DNA of 64,000 nucleotides from the NCBI RefSeq assembly GCF_035989885.1, contig NZ_CP108518.1:2608501-2672500 (forward strand), read 5' to 3'. Below the pieces are notes generated by a model. That model saw nothing but the letters and a program-made list of their open reading frames with translations, did not search any database and had not been told where the DNA came from. The DNA comes from Streptomyces sp. NBC_01232 (lineage in GTDB: Bacteria; Actinomycetota; Actinomycetes; Streptomycetales; Streptomycetaceae). The translations under genes were made by a program, and so were the position numbers. Shown piece by piece: positions 7,445-15,335 of the stretch. Numbering within the stretch: position 1 is the first letter of the stretch; every line of letters begins with the position of its first letter.

Positions 7445-10432
7445 CTACGCGCCGTAGAAGAGTTCGTCCACCACCGCCCGGGCACGGCGGGTGATGCGGC
7501 GATAGTCGTCGAGCATCTCCCCGGCCGTGCCTTCGGCGTATCCGAGGTAGCGGCCCACCGCCCCGAGTTCGCGGGCCTCGGTCGGGAAGGTGTCCCCGGC
7601 GCGGCCGCGCACCAGCATCACGGCGTTGCGGACCCGGGTCGCCAGGACCCAGGCCTCGTCGAGGATCTGCGCCTCCTCGGTCGGGATGAGCCCGGCCGCG
7701 TGCGCGGCCGCGAGGGCCTCGCGGGTACGGGTGGTGCGCAGGCCCGGTTCGGCCCAGGCGTGCCGCATCTGGATCAGCTGGACGGTCCACTCGACGTCGC
7801 TGAGGCCGCCGCGGCCGAGCTTGGTGTGCAGGGTCGGGTCGGCCCCGCGGGGCAGCCGCTCCGACTCCATGCGGGCCTTGAGCCGGCGGATCTCCCGTAC
7901 GGCGTCCTCGCCGAGCCCCTCCATCGGGTAGCGCAGCGGATCGATCAGCTCGATGAACCGCGCTCCGAGGTCGGCGTCGCCCGCCACCGGTTCGGCGCGC
8001 AGCAGCGCCTGGCTCTCCCAGGTCAGGGACCAGCGCCGGTAGTAGGCGGCGTAGGAGGAGAGCGTGCGCACCAGCGGGCCGGAGCGGCCTTCGGGGCGCA
8101 GATCGGCGTCGATGAGCAGCGGCGGGTCGGTGGTGGGCAGCTGGAGCAGCCTGCGCATTTCGGCGACGACGTTCTGGGCGGCCTTGGCGGCCTCCTGTTC
8201 GTCGACGCCCTCGCGGGGTTCGTGGACGAACAGGACGTCGGCGTCGGAGCCGTAGCCGAGTTCGTGGCCGCCGAAGCGGCCGACGCCGATGACGGCGAAG
8301 CGGGTGGGCAGCGTGTCGCCGTAGTGGCTCTGGACGGCGGCGCGCAGGGCCCCGGCGACGGTGGCGGCGGTGAGGTCGGAGACGGCACCGCCGACCCGGT
8401 CCACGAGGGCTCCGTGGTCCTCCTCGGCCGGGTTGTCCTCCGTACCGTACGAGCCGATGATGTCGGCCGCGGTGGTGCGGAACAGCTCCCGGCGGCGCAC
8501 TCCGCGGGCGACGGCGACGGCGGCCTCGGGGTTCTCGGCGCGGCCGACGGCGGCCAGGACCTCCTGCTGGAGGGCCTCGTGCGTACGGGGCTGCAGGCCT
8601 TCGGGGTCGCCGAGCAGGGCCACGGCCTCGGGGGCGCGCATCAGCAGGTCGGGGGCGAGGCGTCCGGCGGACAGAACGCGGGCGAGGTTCTCGGCGGCGG
8701 CGCCCTCGTCGCGCAGCAGGCGCAGGTACCAGGGGGTCTTGCCGAGGGCGTCGGAGACCTTGCGGAAGTTCAGCAGGCCGGCGTCCGGGTCGGCGGAGTC
8801 GGCGAACCAGCCGAGCATGACGGGGAGCAGGGTGCGCTGGATGGCGGCCTTGCGGGTGACGCCGGAGGCGAGGGCTTCGAGGTGGCGCAGGGCGGAGGCC
8901 GGGTCGGCATAGCCGAGGGCTTCGAGGCGCTGGCCGGCGGCGCGCGGGGAGAGCCGGGTCTCGCCGGGGGTGAGCTGGGCGACGGCGTCGAGCAGCGGCC
9001 GGTAGAAAAGCTTCTCGTGCAGGCGGCGGACCACGGAGGCGTGCCGGCGCCAGGCCTTGTTGAGCTCGGCGACGGGTTCGGTGCGCAGGCCCATGGAGCG
9101 GCCGAGGCGCCGCAGGTCGTTCTCGTCCTCGGGGACGAGGTGGGTGCGGCGCAGCCGGTAGAGCTGGATGCGGTGCTCCATGGCGCGCAGGAAGCGGTAC
9201 GCGTCGTGCAGTTGGGCGGCGTCGGCGCGGCCGACGTAGCCGCCGGCGGCGAGGGCGTGGAGGGCGTCGAGGGTGGTGCCGGAGTGCAGGGTGGCGTCGC
9301 TGCGGCCGTGCACGAGCTGGAGGAGCTGGACGGCGAACTCGACGTCGCGCAGACCGCCGGGGCCGAGCTTGAGCTCGCGGTCGACATGGGCGGCGGGAAT
9401 GTTGTCGACGACGCGGCGGCGCATCTTCTGGACGTCGGCGACGAAGTTCTCGCGTTCGGCGGCCTGCCAGACCAACGGGCTTATGGCGGCGATGTACTCG
9501 GCGCCCAGGGCCTCGTCGCCGGCCACGGCGCGGGCCTTGAGGAGGGCCTGGAACTCCCAGGTCTTGGCCCACCGCTGGTAGTAGGCCAGGTGGGAGGAGA
9601 GGGTGCGGACGAGGGGCCCGTTGCGGCCCTCGGGGCGGAGGTTGGCGTCGACGGGCCAGATGGTGCCCTCGACGGTGGTCTCCGAGCAGATCCGCATGAG
9701 GTGGGAGGCCAGGCGGGTGGCGGCCTGGAGGGCCTTGGCCTCGTCGGCGCCGGGGGCCGAGTCCCCGACGAAGATGACGTCGACGTCGGAGACGTAGTTC
9801 AGCTCGTTGCCGCCGCACTTGCCCATCGCGATGACGGAGAGCCGGCACAGGGCGGCATCCTCGGGGGCGGCGGCGCAGGCGATCCGCAGGGCCGCGCGGA
9901 GGGTGGCGGTGGCGAGGTCGGCGAGCTCGGCGGCGGTCTGGGCGACGTCGATGGTGCCGCAGACGTCGCGGGCGGCGATGGAGATCAGGCAGCGGCGGTA
10001 GGCGACGCGCAGGGCGACGGGGTCGTGCGCGTCCGCGAGCCCGCGTTCGAACTCGGGAAGTCCGGGGTGCAGGTCGGCGGCCTCGTAGGTGATGAGGCTG
10101 AGCCAGTCGCGGGGGTGGCGGGCGAGGTGGTCGCCGAGGGCCTCGGAGGCGCCCAGCACGCCGAGGAGGCGGTCGCGCAGCGGCTTGGCGCTGACGAGGG
10201 TGTCGAGGAGCCCGGGCAGCTCGCCGTCCGGCTGCGCCTCGGCGAGCCGGACGAGCCCGAGGAGGGCGAGGTCGGGGTCGGCGGTCGCGCCGAGGGCGTC
10301 GAGGAGCACCGGGTCGGTGCGTACGGCCGCCAGTGCGTCGGTGTCGAGCAGCCGGGCGGCGGCCGAGGGGTCGGTGAAACCGCTGCGGAGCAGCCGGATG
10401 AAGGTGCTGCTCCTGCGTCCCGGGACCGTCAT
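7445..10432 (-). CDS. glnE: Bifunctional glutamine synthetase adenylyltransferase/deadenylyltransferase
   Basis: Regulator of nitrogen assimilation that attaches AMP to, and removes it from, a tyrosine of GlnA, the main type I glutamine synthetase. Length 995 residues matches actinobacterial GlnE. Two nucleotidyltransferase halves are visible: MGKCGGNELNYVSDVDVIF in the N-terminal (deadenylylase) half and GVGRFGGHELGYGSDADVLF in the C-terminal (adenylylase) half, each followed by VRTLSS(H/Y)xAYY and WESQALL/WEFQALL signatures. ATG 10432 was chosen because GGGAGG lies about 10 bp upstream; the frame stays open further up with low-complexity glycine. A possible operator lies 150 bp upstream. 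The glutamine synthetase encoded at 18.8-20.1 kb is the glnA2 type, not the usual GlnE substrate. Confidence 0.97.
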   Translation of the reverse strand: MTVPGRRSSTFIRLLRSGFTDPSAAARLLDTDALAAVRTDPVLLDALGATADPDLALLGLVRLAEAQPDGELPGLLDTLVSAKPLRDRLLGVLGASEALGDHLARHPRDWLSLITYEAADLHPGLPEFERGLADAHDPVALRVAYRRCLISIAARDVCGTIDVAQTAAELADLATATLRAALRIACAAAPEDAALCRLSVIAMGKCGGNELNYVSDVDVIFVGDSAPGADEAKALQAATRLASHLMRICSETTVEGTIWPVDANLRPEGRNGPLVRTLSSHLAYYQRWAKTWEFQALLKARAVAGDEALGAEYIAAISPLVWQAAERENFVADVQKMRRRVVDNIPAAHVDRELKLGPGGLRDVEFAVQLLQLVHGRSDATLHSGTTLDALHALAAGGYVGRADAAQLHDAYRFLRAMEHRIQLYRLRRTHLVPEDENDLRRLGRSMGLRTEPVAELNKAWRRHASVVRRLHEKLFYRPLLDAVAQLTPGETRLSPRAAGQRLEALGYADPASALRHLEALASGVTRKAAIQRTLLPVMLGWFADSADPDAGLLNFRKVSDALGKTPWYLRLLRDEGAAAENLARVLSAGRLAPDLLMRAPEAVALLGDPEGLQPRTHEALQQEVLAAVGRAENPEAAVAVARGVRRRELFRTTAADIIGSYGTEDNPAEEDHGALVDRVGGAVSDLTAATVAGALRAAVQSHYGDTLPTRFAVIGVGRFGGHELGYGSDADVLFVHEPREGVDEQEAAKAAQNVVAEMRRLLQLPTTDPPLLIDADLRPEGRSGPLVRTLSSYAAYYRRWSLTWESQALLRAEPVAGDADLGARFIELIDPLRYPMEGLGEDAVREIRRLKARMESERLPRGADPTLHTKLGRGGLSDVEWTVQLIQMRHAWAEPGLRTTRTREALAAAHAAGLIPTEEAQILDEAWVLATRVRNAVMLVRGRAGDTFPTEARELGAVGRYLGYAEGTAGEMLDDYRRITRRARAVVDELFYGA

Positions 10433-10510
10433 CCCGCCGCCTCCCGCGGTCGTCGCTGCCACTGCCCTGCTGGTACTGCCCTGCTGTCACGGCCCTGCTG
10501 CGGCGGTGCT

Positions 10511-10582
10511 GCTGCCCTGCCGCTGCCCTGCCGCTGCCCTGCCGCTGCCCTGCCGCTGCCCTGCCGCTGCCCTGCCGCTGCC
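10511..10582. repeat. 11-bp tandem repeat upstream of glnE
   Basis: About six and a half copies of an 11-bp unit (CTGCCCTGCCG in one phase), nearly perfect, preceded at 10460-10510 by degenerate CTGCCCTGCT copies. It sits 80-150 bp before the glnE start codon in the 562-bp gap 10433-10994. No spacers, so it is not a CRISPR. Confidence 0.85.
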
Positions 10583-10615
10583 GGAACAGTGACGGTCACT
10601 CCTTGTCACCGTTCC
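10583..10615. promoter_or_regulatory. Inverted GGAAC-GTGAC operator-like element
   Basis: GGAACAGTGAC (10583-10593) and GTCACCGTTCC (10605-10615) are inverted with one mismatch; a third half-site GTCAC lies at 10595-10599. The GGAAC-N17-GTC arrangement resembles promoters of ECF sigma factors of the SigE type on either strand, and the GTGAC half-sites could equally bind a repressor or GlnR. It is about 150 bp from the glnE start and 380 bp from the PIG-L start. Candidate only. Confidence 0.4.
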
Positions 10616-10797
10616 GGGGTGCTCTGGTCCTGAGCCTAGGCCCTGGGACCTGTCGACGGAGTTCCGCCCCGGCCGCGGCGCAGCCCGGGGCGTGTCCGGA
10701 CCAGGCGTTCGGCTCGGGCACACACCGTGCCAGGGGTGATCGGATGCTCCGGACAACCGGGCTCGGAGGCCGGGGTCGGGGCGGTCCGGCCCGCGCC

Positions 10798-10842
10798 GGG
10801 GTCGGGGCGGGCGGGGTCGGGGCGGGCGGGGTCGGGGCGGCC
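10798..10842. repeat. 15-bp G-rich tandem repeat
   Basis: Three head-to-tail copies of GGGGTCGGGGCGGGC, the last with a changed end. It lies in the non-coding gap between glnE and the PIG-L gene. The G runs on the plus strand could form a G-quadruplex. No function is evident. Confidence 0.8.
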
Positions 10843-10994
10843 GCTTCTCCCCGTGGACGGCCGGGCAGGGTCCACATCCCGTTCTCGGAAAAGGGGAGTC
10901 ACCGGCGGGTCCGGAGAACCAACTCCCCTGATTTCGCCTCTCTCTGACTGCTCAGCGCTTTCTCCCGCCGGATCGAACCCGAGGGCGTGACCCG

Positions 10995-13055
10995 ATGCCC
11001 GTGACCCGTCGCCGTTTCGCGGCCCTGCTCACCGTGCTGACAGCCGGCGCCACCGGCGTGCTCTCCGTGGCCGTCGGCCAGCAGACCTCCGCCGAAGCCA
11101 ACCAGGAGACGAACCCGGCCGCCGCCCTCGCCGCGAGCGTCACCGCCGGGTCGGTCGTCCAGGTCGTCGCCCACCCCGACGACGACCTGTTCTTCATGAA
11201 CCCGGACCTCAGCCGTTCCCTGCTGTCCGGCACCCAGGTCACCACCGCGTACCTCACCTCCGGCGAGTCCGACGGCCGCAACGAGGCCCGCGGCGCCGCC
11301 GCCACGGACCCCGAACAGCCCGCCGACCGCACCCACTACGCGGAGGCCCGGCAGAACGGCATCCGCTCCGCGTACGCGCAGATGGCCACCGGGGACCGCA
11401 CGAGCGCGTGGAAGCGTACGGTCATCCCCACCGCCGGCGGCGGCCGGGCCGAGCTCGACGTCCTCATAGCGAAGCCGCAGGTCAACCTGGTGTGGCTGAT
11501 GCTGCGGGAGGCCCGCAGCACCGGTGGCGACACCCCCGAGAGCCTGCGCGGCCTGTGGAACGGCCGGATACCCTCGCTGGATGCCCAGCTGACCTCCGGG
11601 ACACCGGTCAAGCAGCCGTTCACGTACACGAAGGACCAGCTCGTCCTGGCGATAGCCGGGGTCCTGGAGCGCTACCGGCCGACGACGATACGGATGCAGG
11701 ACCCGACGCCGAACCGGTACGGCGAGAACGGCCGTTACACCGACCACCAGGACCACATGTACGGCGCCCGCTTCGTGCAGGCCGCCACCGCCGCCTACGC
11801 CGAACGGGTCCGGAACCGCCCGCACTTCTCCGTCCAGAGCTACCTCGGATACCACAACGGCGCCCTCCCGCACGCGCTGGACCCGCAGACGGCCGAGACC
11901 AAGACCGGCTTCCTGAAGACCTACGCCTGGCAGGACCGCCAGGACCACTGCGGCAGCCCGTCGGGCTGCGGCGACCGCAAGGTCGCGGGCAGTCCGACCG
12001 GGCGCAACTGGGCCCAGTCGCTGCGCTACACCCGCGCCGAGACCACCTCCTGGCTGACGGAGGGAACGCCCGGCCGCCTGTGGGCCTTCGCCGCGCTGGA
12101 CGGGCAGACCGCGTACTGGACGCGCAGCCCGGGCGGCACCTGGGCGGGCCCGGTCCTCCTCCCCGGCGCGGGCATCGATCCGGGCGCCAGCGCCGTCCGC
12201 CTCCCCGGGGGCCGCATCGGCGTCCTGGCCACCCGCACCGCCTTCGGCTCCACGCCCTCGGAGTACCGGCGCGAGGTCGTGTACGCGGTCCAGTCCGTGC
12301 CCGACGGCCCGTTCGGCCCGTGGCAGTCGCTCGGCACCCCGGAGCGGACCGACGACGAGGGCACCTCGGCGATCAGCGCCCCCGCGGCGGCCGTGGACGC
12401 GGGAGGCCGCCTCACCGTCTACCTGCGTGACGCGCGCCGCACCCTGCGCGCGACCACCCAGCAGCCGGACGGCCGCTTCTCCCCGTGGGAACGCCTCGGC
12501 GGCGAGGACCTGCAGAGCGACCCGGTGACGGCGATCGACGCGGCCGGGCGGCGCCACGTGTACGCGACCACCACCACGTCCGTCCTGGCCTGGACCCAGC
12601 GCACCCCGGACACCTCGCTGGCCGGCCCCGCACCGACGGGCCTGCCGGCCACCACGGTCCCCCTCTCGGCCTCCCCGGACGGCACCGGGGTCCGGCTGTT
12701 CTTCCGTCGCCCGGACTCGGGGGTCGTCCGCACCGCCCTGGTCACGGCGGGCCCAGCGAGCCGTCCCCGGGTCTCCAGCGTCACGGAGGCGGGCGGCCGG
12801 GCCGGCTACGGCGCGGTCGGCGCGGCGGGCCGCCTCGTGGTGGGCCGCGCGGAGACCGGCACGATCAGCACCACGGGCCTCGGCGGCCCGCCGGCCTGGG
12901 CGGAATCCCGCATGCTCTTCACCGGAGCCCCCTCGGCCGTCCTCGAAGCCTCCGGCACCGCCACGACGGCGGTCCTGGGCCTGGACGCCGAACTCCACAC
13001 CACAACCACCCCCACCACCCCGGCCCGCCCCACCTGGCACCGCGCGGTCCGCTGA
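10995..13055 (+). CDS. Tat-exported PIG-L family deacetylase with C-terminal propeller
   Basis: Secreted zinc-dependent N-acetyl-sugar deacetylase-like protein of 686 residues. The N-terminus has a Tat signal (TRRRFAALLTVLTAGATGV). Residues 50-320 form the PIG-L/LmbE domain, with AHPDDD at 59-64 and TDHQDHM further on, the two zinc-binding motifs of the family. The second half (about 350-686) consists of repeated strands such as WAFAALDGQTAYWTRSPGG and FSPWERLGGEDL, typical of a beta-propeller or PLL-like carbohydrate-binding fold. The natural substrate is likely an extracellular glycan or glycoside, which is inference. Preceded by a 380-bp non-coding stretch and followed by a hairpin shared with the convergent small gene. 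Confidence 0.88.
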   Translation: MPVTRRRFAALLTVLTAGATGVLSVAVGQQTSAEANQETNPAAALAASVTAGSVVQVVAHPDDDLFFMNPDLSRSLLSGTQVTTAYLTSGESDGRNEARGAAATDPEQPADRTHYAEARQNGIRSAYAQMATGDRTSAWKRTVIPTAGGGRAELDVLIAKPQVNLVWLMLREARSTGGDTPESLRGLWNGRIPSLDAQLTSGTPVKQPFTYTKDQLVLAIAGVLERYRPTTIRMQDPTPNRYGENGRYTDHQDHMYGARFVQAATAAYAERVRNRPHFSVQSYLGYHNGALPHALDPQTAETKTGFLKTYAWQDRQDHCGSPSGCGDRKVAGSPTGRNWAQSLRYTRAETTSWLTEGTPGRLWAFAALDGQTAYWTRSPGGTWAGPVLLPGAGIDPGASAVRLPGGRIGVLATRTAFGSTPSEYRREVVYAVQSVPDGPFGPWQSLGTPERTDDEGTSAISAPAAAVDAGGRLTVYLRDARRTLRATTQQPDGRFSPWERLGGEDLQSDPVTAIDAAGRRHVYATTTTSVLAWTQRTPDTSLAGPAPTGLPATTVPLSASPDGTGVRLFFRRPDSGVVRTALVTAGPASRPRVSSVTEAGGRAGYGAVGAAGRLVVGRAETGTISTTGLGGPPAWAESRMLFTGAPSAVLEASGTATTAVLGLDAELHTTTTPTTPARPTWHRAVR

Positions 13056-13080
13056 CGCGCGCGTGACGCGCGCGCGTCAG
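13052..13080. terminator. Hairpin overlapping two convergent stop codons
   Basis: Perfect 12-bp stem (CTGACGCGCGCG at 13052-13063 against 13069-13080) with loop TGACG. It contains the stop codon of the PIG-L gene and that of the convergent 130-residue gene, so it can end both transcripts. Confidence 0.8.
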
Positions 13081-13469
13081 TAGGCCGACCAGGGAACGCG
13101 GCAGGTGTGCGGACCCGTCCCCTCCGGGCACAGGGTCCTGATCACCGTCTTGCGGATCGCCCGCCAGGTACGCAGCGAGCACGCCAACCGGACGTGCAGC
13201 TCCAGCGGTTGCCGTGTGCCGCTGCTCTCTCCGGGGTGTTCCACCGCCCACTGCTCCGCCAGGAAGTCGTACGCGTCGGCGATCGACAGCTCGCTCCCGG
13301 GAAGGGTCCGTACAACACTCTCGCCGACGACCCGGGCGCGGCGGACGCCCCGGGAGCCGCGGGAGCCCTGGGAGCCGCCGGAGCCGACGGCGTCCTCGAC
13401 GAGCCCCCTGACCCAATCCAGCCCCTGCTCGTCCGCGTACAGACCGAACTTCAGGTCTCTCGTCCTCAT
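13077..13469 (-). CDS. Uncharacterized protein coupled to MerR regulator
   Basis: Small protein of 130 residues that I do not recognise. It opens MRTRDLKFGLYADEQGLDWV, has a Gly/Ser/Arg-rich loop in the middle, and ends with a conserved-looking block LELHVRLACSLRTWRAIRKT and two cysteines near the C-terminus (TLCPEGTGPHTC). No signal peptide or membrane helix. It starts 4 bp after the stop codon of the MerR gene, with a GGG-containing ribosome-binding site inside that gene, so the two are probably translated from one message. A role linked to the MerR ligand is possible but unproven. Confidence 0.65.
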   Translation of the reverse strand: MRTRDLKFGLYADEQGLDWVRGLVEDAVGSGGSQGSRGSRGVRRARVVGESVVRTLPGSELSIADAYDFLAEQWAVEHPGESSGTRQPLELHVRLACSLRTWRAIRKTVIRTLCPEGTGPHTCRVPWSAY

Positions 13470-13473
13470 CGCG

Positions 13474-14403
13474 TCAGCCCTTCGCCAGAACGGTGGTGAA
13501 CCAGGAGTGCACGGGGGCGAGCGTCGGCGACGCGGGCCATCCGTTGACCGCGGCCAGAAGCTGCCAGTAGCGCCTGGTGTGCGGGTCGGCGGTGGTCCGC
13601 AGCCGGGCGAGGAGCCAGCGTCGCAGACCGCCTTCGTCGGCGCGCTCGAACGCGTGGGCGTACAGACCGCCCAGTGAGCCGGTGACGTCCGCACCCTCGG
13701 CCGGGGCCGGCAGAAGCCCGGCCGCCACGGCTTCACCGATCCGTGCGCGCATCTCCCGGCCGAGCTCGTCGTGCAGCGCGCCGACGCCCTCCGGGGCGGG
13801 CTCCTGCGCCTGCTCCTCGGCCGTACGGCGGATCGCGGCACGGAAGTCCTCGTCCTGGCAGAGTCCGGCCAGTTCGGCCCAGGCCTCGACCTGTTCGGGC
13901 GTGGGGTCGTCGGGGAGCTCGGGCATGACGGATCGCATCAGGGTCACGAACTCGGGATTGGAGTGCGGACCTGGGAAGGCGGCGTCGATGAATCCGCGGA
14001 CCAGTCGGTGCTGTTCGGCCCGGGAGAGCGTGGCAAGTCGGTGCATGAGGTCCATCTCCATGGTGGTGGGGCCGCCTCCGGCGACCGCGCGGAGCACTGC
14101 CCGGCGCAGGCGGAGCGTCCGGATCTGTACGTCCAGGGCGTCGGCGTGCGCTGCCGCGACCTCCGCCACGGATGCCTCCTGGTCCAGCACCGTGCGGACG
14201 GTCGCGAGATCGAGCCCGAGATCGCGCAGCGTGCGGACGAGGCCGAGGCGGGCGAGTGCGTCAGCCCCGTAGAGCCGGTATCCCGCCGGGCTCCGCCCGG
14301 CGGGCGGGACGATGCCCTGGTCCGAATAGAACCGGATGGTCTTCACGGTCAGACCGGTCCGCCGGGACAACTCCCCGATGGAATAGAGCGCGTCGCTGTC
14401 CAT
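13474..14403 (-). CDS. MerR-family transcriptional regulator
   Basis: DNA-binding regulator of about 309 residues. The winged helix-turn-helix occupies residues 6-75 (YSIGELSRRTGLTVKTIRFYSDQGIVPPAGRSP, given here only as its key run YSIGEL to RFYSDQG) and is followed by a dimerisation helix. The C-terminal ~200 residues (MEMDLMHRLATLSRAEQHRL and onward) are a ligand-sensing part of a kind seen in Streptomyces MerR proteins such as TipA-like ones, but I cannot name the ligand. ATG 14403 is used; GTG 14409 is in frame two codons earlier. A near-perfect palindrome 15 bp upstream is a likely operator for autoregulation. Confidence 0.9.
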   Translation of the reverse strand: MDSDALYSIGELSRRTGLTVKTIRFYSDQGIVPPAGRSPAGYRLYGADALARLGLVRTLRDLGLDLATVRTVLDQEASVAEVAAAHADALDVQIRTLRLRRAVLRAVAGGGPTTMEMDLMHRLATLSRAEQHRLVRGFIDAAFPGPHSNPEFVTLMRSVMPELPDDPTPEQVEAWAELAGLCQDEDFRAAIRRTAEEQAQEPAPEGVGALHDELGREMRARIGEAVAAGLLPAPAEGADVTGSLGGLYAHAFERADEGGLRRWLLARLRTTADPHTRRYWQLLAAVNGWPASPTLAPVHSWFTTVLAKG

Positions 14404-14417
14404 GCCCACAGCTTGGG

Positions 14418-14436
14418 GTCTCCCCCGGGGGGAGAC
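14418..14436 (-). promoter_or_regulatory. Probable MerR operator palindrome
   Basis: GTCTCCCC and GGGGAGAC form a perfect 8-bp inverted repeat with a 3-nt centre, directly upstream of the MerR gene. MerR proteins bind such dyads between the -35 and -10 boxes of their own promoters. Confidence 0.65.
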
Positions 14437-14539
14437 TCAAGCCGGTCCGCCGGACAGCGTGTGAGCAGCCGCCCGAAGGTCATCGCCCTAGGGGGGAATC
14501 GGTCCGTTCGGCGGCGAGGCCGTGCTCACCACCGCTTCA

Positions 14540-14761
14540 ATGTCCATCATGGAACTCCGAGAGAAGTGCCCATGGGCGGCGGACAACCACCGGGCCGGTA
14601 CTGCCTCCGCGCGGGGCGAGTGCACCTGGGCGGCCCCCTGCTCCCACCCCGCGGTGTGGAGCGTGCTGGTCAGCAGCGCCGGCGGCGACAGCTGGTGGGC
14701 CGCCTGCACGGATCACGCCGACTCCTCCCCGGTCCTGTCGCCCGAAGCCACCGACCGATAG
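14540..14761 (+). CDS. Small uncharacterized protein
   Basis: Short protein of about 70 residues with in-frame starts GTG 14522, ATG 14540 and ATG 14549, none with a clear ribosome-binding site. The central part ECTWAAPCSHPAVWSVLV followed by GGDSWWAACTDHAD looks like real protein rather than shadow coding: it has spaced Cys and Trp residues and a CxxxxxC/H pattern that might bind metal. It lies divergently from the MerR gene, just outside the integrative element. Function unknown; it may also be a remnant. Confidence 0.4.
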   Translation: MSIMELREKCPWAADNHRAGTASARGECTWAAPCSHPAVWSVLVSSAGGDSWWAACTDHADSSPVLSPEATDR

Positions 14762-14815
14762 CCGCACGGCTCCGGAGCGGCCGCGCGTGGTCTCACGAAC
14801 CTGCACCAGACGGCC

Positions 14816-14902
14816 CGGGGCCGGTGAGACGACTGCGGGCCGGTGGTCATCGACCACCGGCCCGGAGTGTTGTGCGTGGCCCGCAAGGGCGCTGACCTGG
14901 CC
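14816..14902 (+). other. Relic of an integrase 3' end and its terminator
   Basis: The stretch AGACGGCCCGGGGCCGGTGA, the hairpin at 14837-14863 (perfect 12-bp stem GGGCCGGTGGTC, loop ATC) and the run up to the TTACAGCACCGGG core resemble, at lower identity, the sequence 18668-18761 between the integrase stop codon and glnA2. It therefore looks like the distal end of a second, diverged element of the same kind that once occupied the same site. Confidence 0.55.
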
Positions 14903-14990
14903 TTACAGCACCGGGAGGTTCTTGCGGAGTTCGAAGGCGGTGACCTCCGAGCGGTACTCCTCCCACTCCTGCTTCTTGTTGCGCAGGAAG
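14903..14990. repeat. Left attachment-site repeat (copy of glnA2 3' end)
   Basis: 87 of 88 positions match 18762-18849, the last 29 codons of glnA2 with its stop codon. The single mismatch is G14938 against C18797. Homology stops sharply at 14990, where TCATGTCC replaces the glnA2 continuation. Confidence 0.9.
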
Positions 14991-15094
14991 TCATGTCCGC
15001 CTCACCCCTCCAGGCGGATCCTCTACAGACCCCATCCCAACCAGCATCTGAGGGGCCGTCGTCGGTCGTTGCCGGTGACCTCTGGCCACCCTCC

Positions 15095-15116
15095 GACGGC
15101 CCAGAGACGGCCCAGG
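15095..15116 (+). other. Second integrase-tail relic
   Basis: GACGGCCCAGAGACGGCCCAGG matches the last codons of the integrase pseudogene at 18658-18679 with one mismatch. No other integrase sequence is recognisable around it. The 574-bp gap 14762-15335 otherwise holds only the attachment repeat, the relic at 14816 and an IS end. Confidence 0.4.
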
Positions 15117-15293
15117 TGTGTCCCGACCGCAGCTTCCGACGGCTTCAGCAACGACTCCGGAGGCCCCGCGCGTCTCACGAGTTTCAGCAGTTCAGAGCCT
15201 TGTAGACGTCGATGCGCCCATGTTGGGTCCGCGAATCGGCCGCAGACCGCCGATCTGAGGTAGGACGTACGGGATAGGGCTCGGCTCGTCCTG

Positions 15294-15326
15294 CGACCCC
15301 GGCCCTAACTACACGGCAGGTACTAG
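15294..15326. mobile_element. Isolated IS right-end relic
   Basis: The 22 bp 15294-15315 are identical to 16470-16491, the right end of the IS4-type relic, in the same orientation, and both copies are followed within a few bases by CTAG. It ends only 10 bp before the start codon of the next gene. No transposase sequence is attached. Confidence 0.6.
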
Positions 15327-15335
15327 CCTGTCCCG

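Noticed and set aside
10511..10582. CRISPR-like array
   Set aside because: Units are 11 bp and contiguous; there are no spacers and no cas genes.
7700..10633. 977-codon open frame antisense to glnE
   Set aside because: Composition (Gly/Val/Glu-rich, no motif) is that of an antisense shadow in GC-rich DNA; glnE has full family motifs.
14880..15000. tRNA gene as integration target
   Set aside because: No cloverleaf was seen; the repeated sequence is the end of glnA2.
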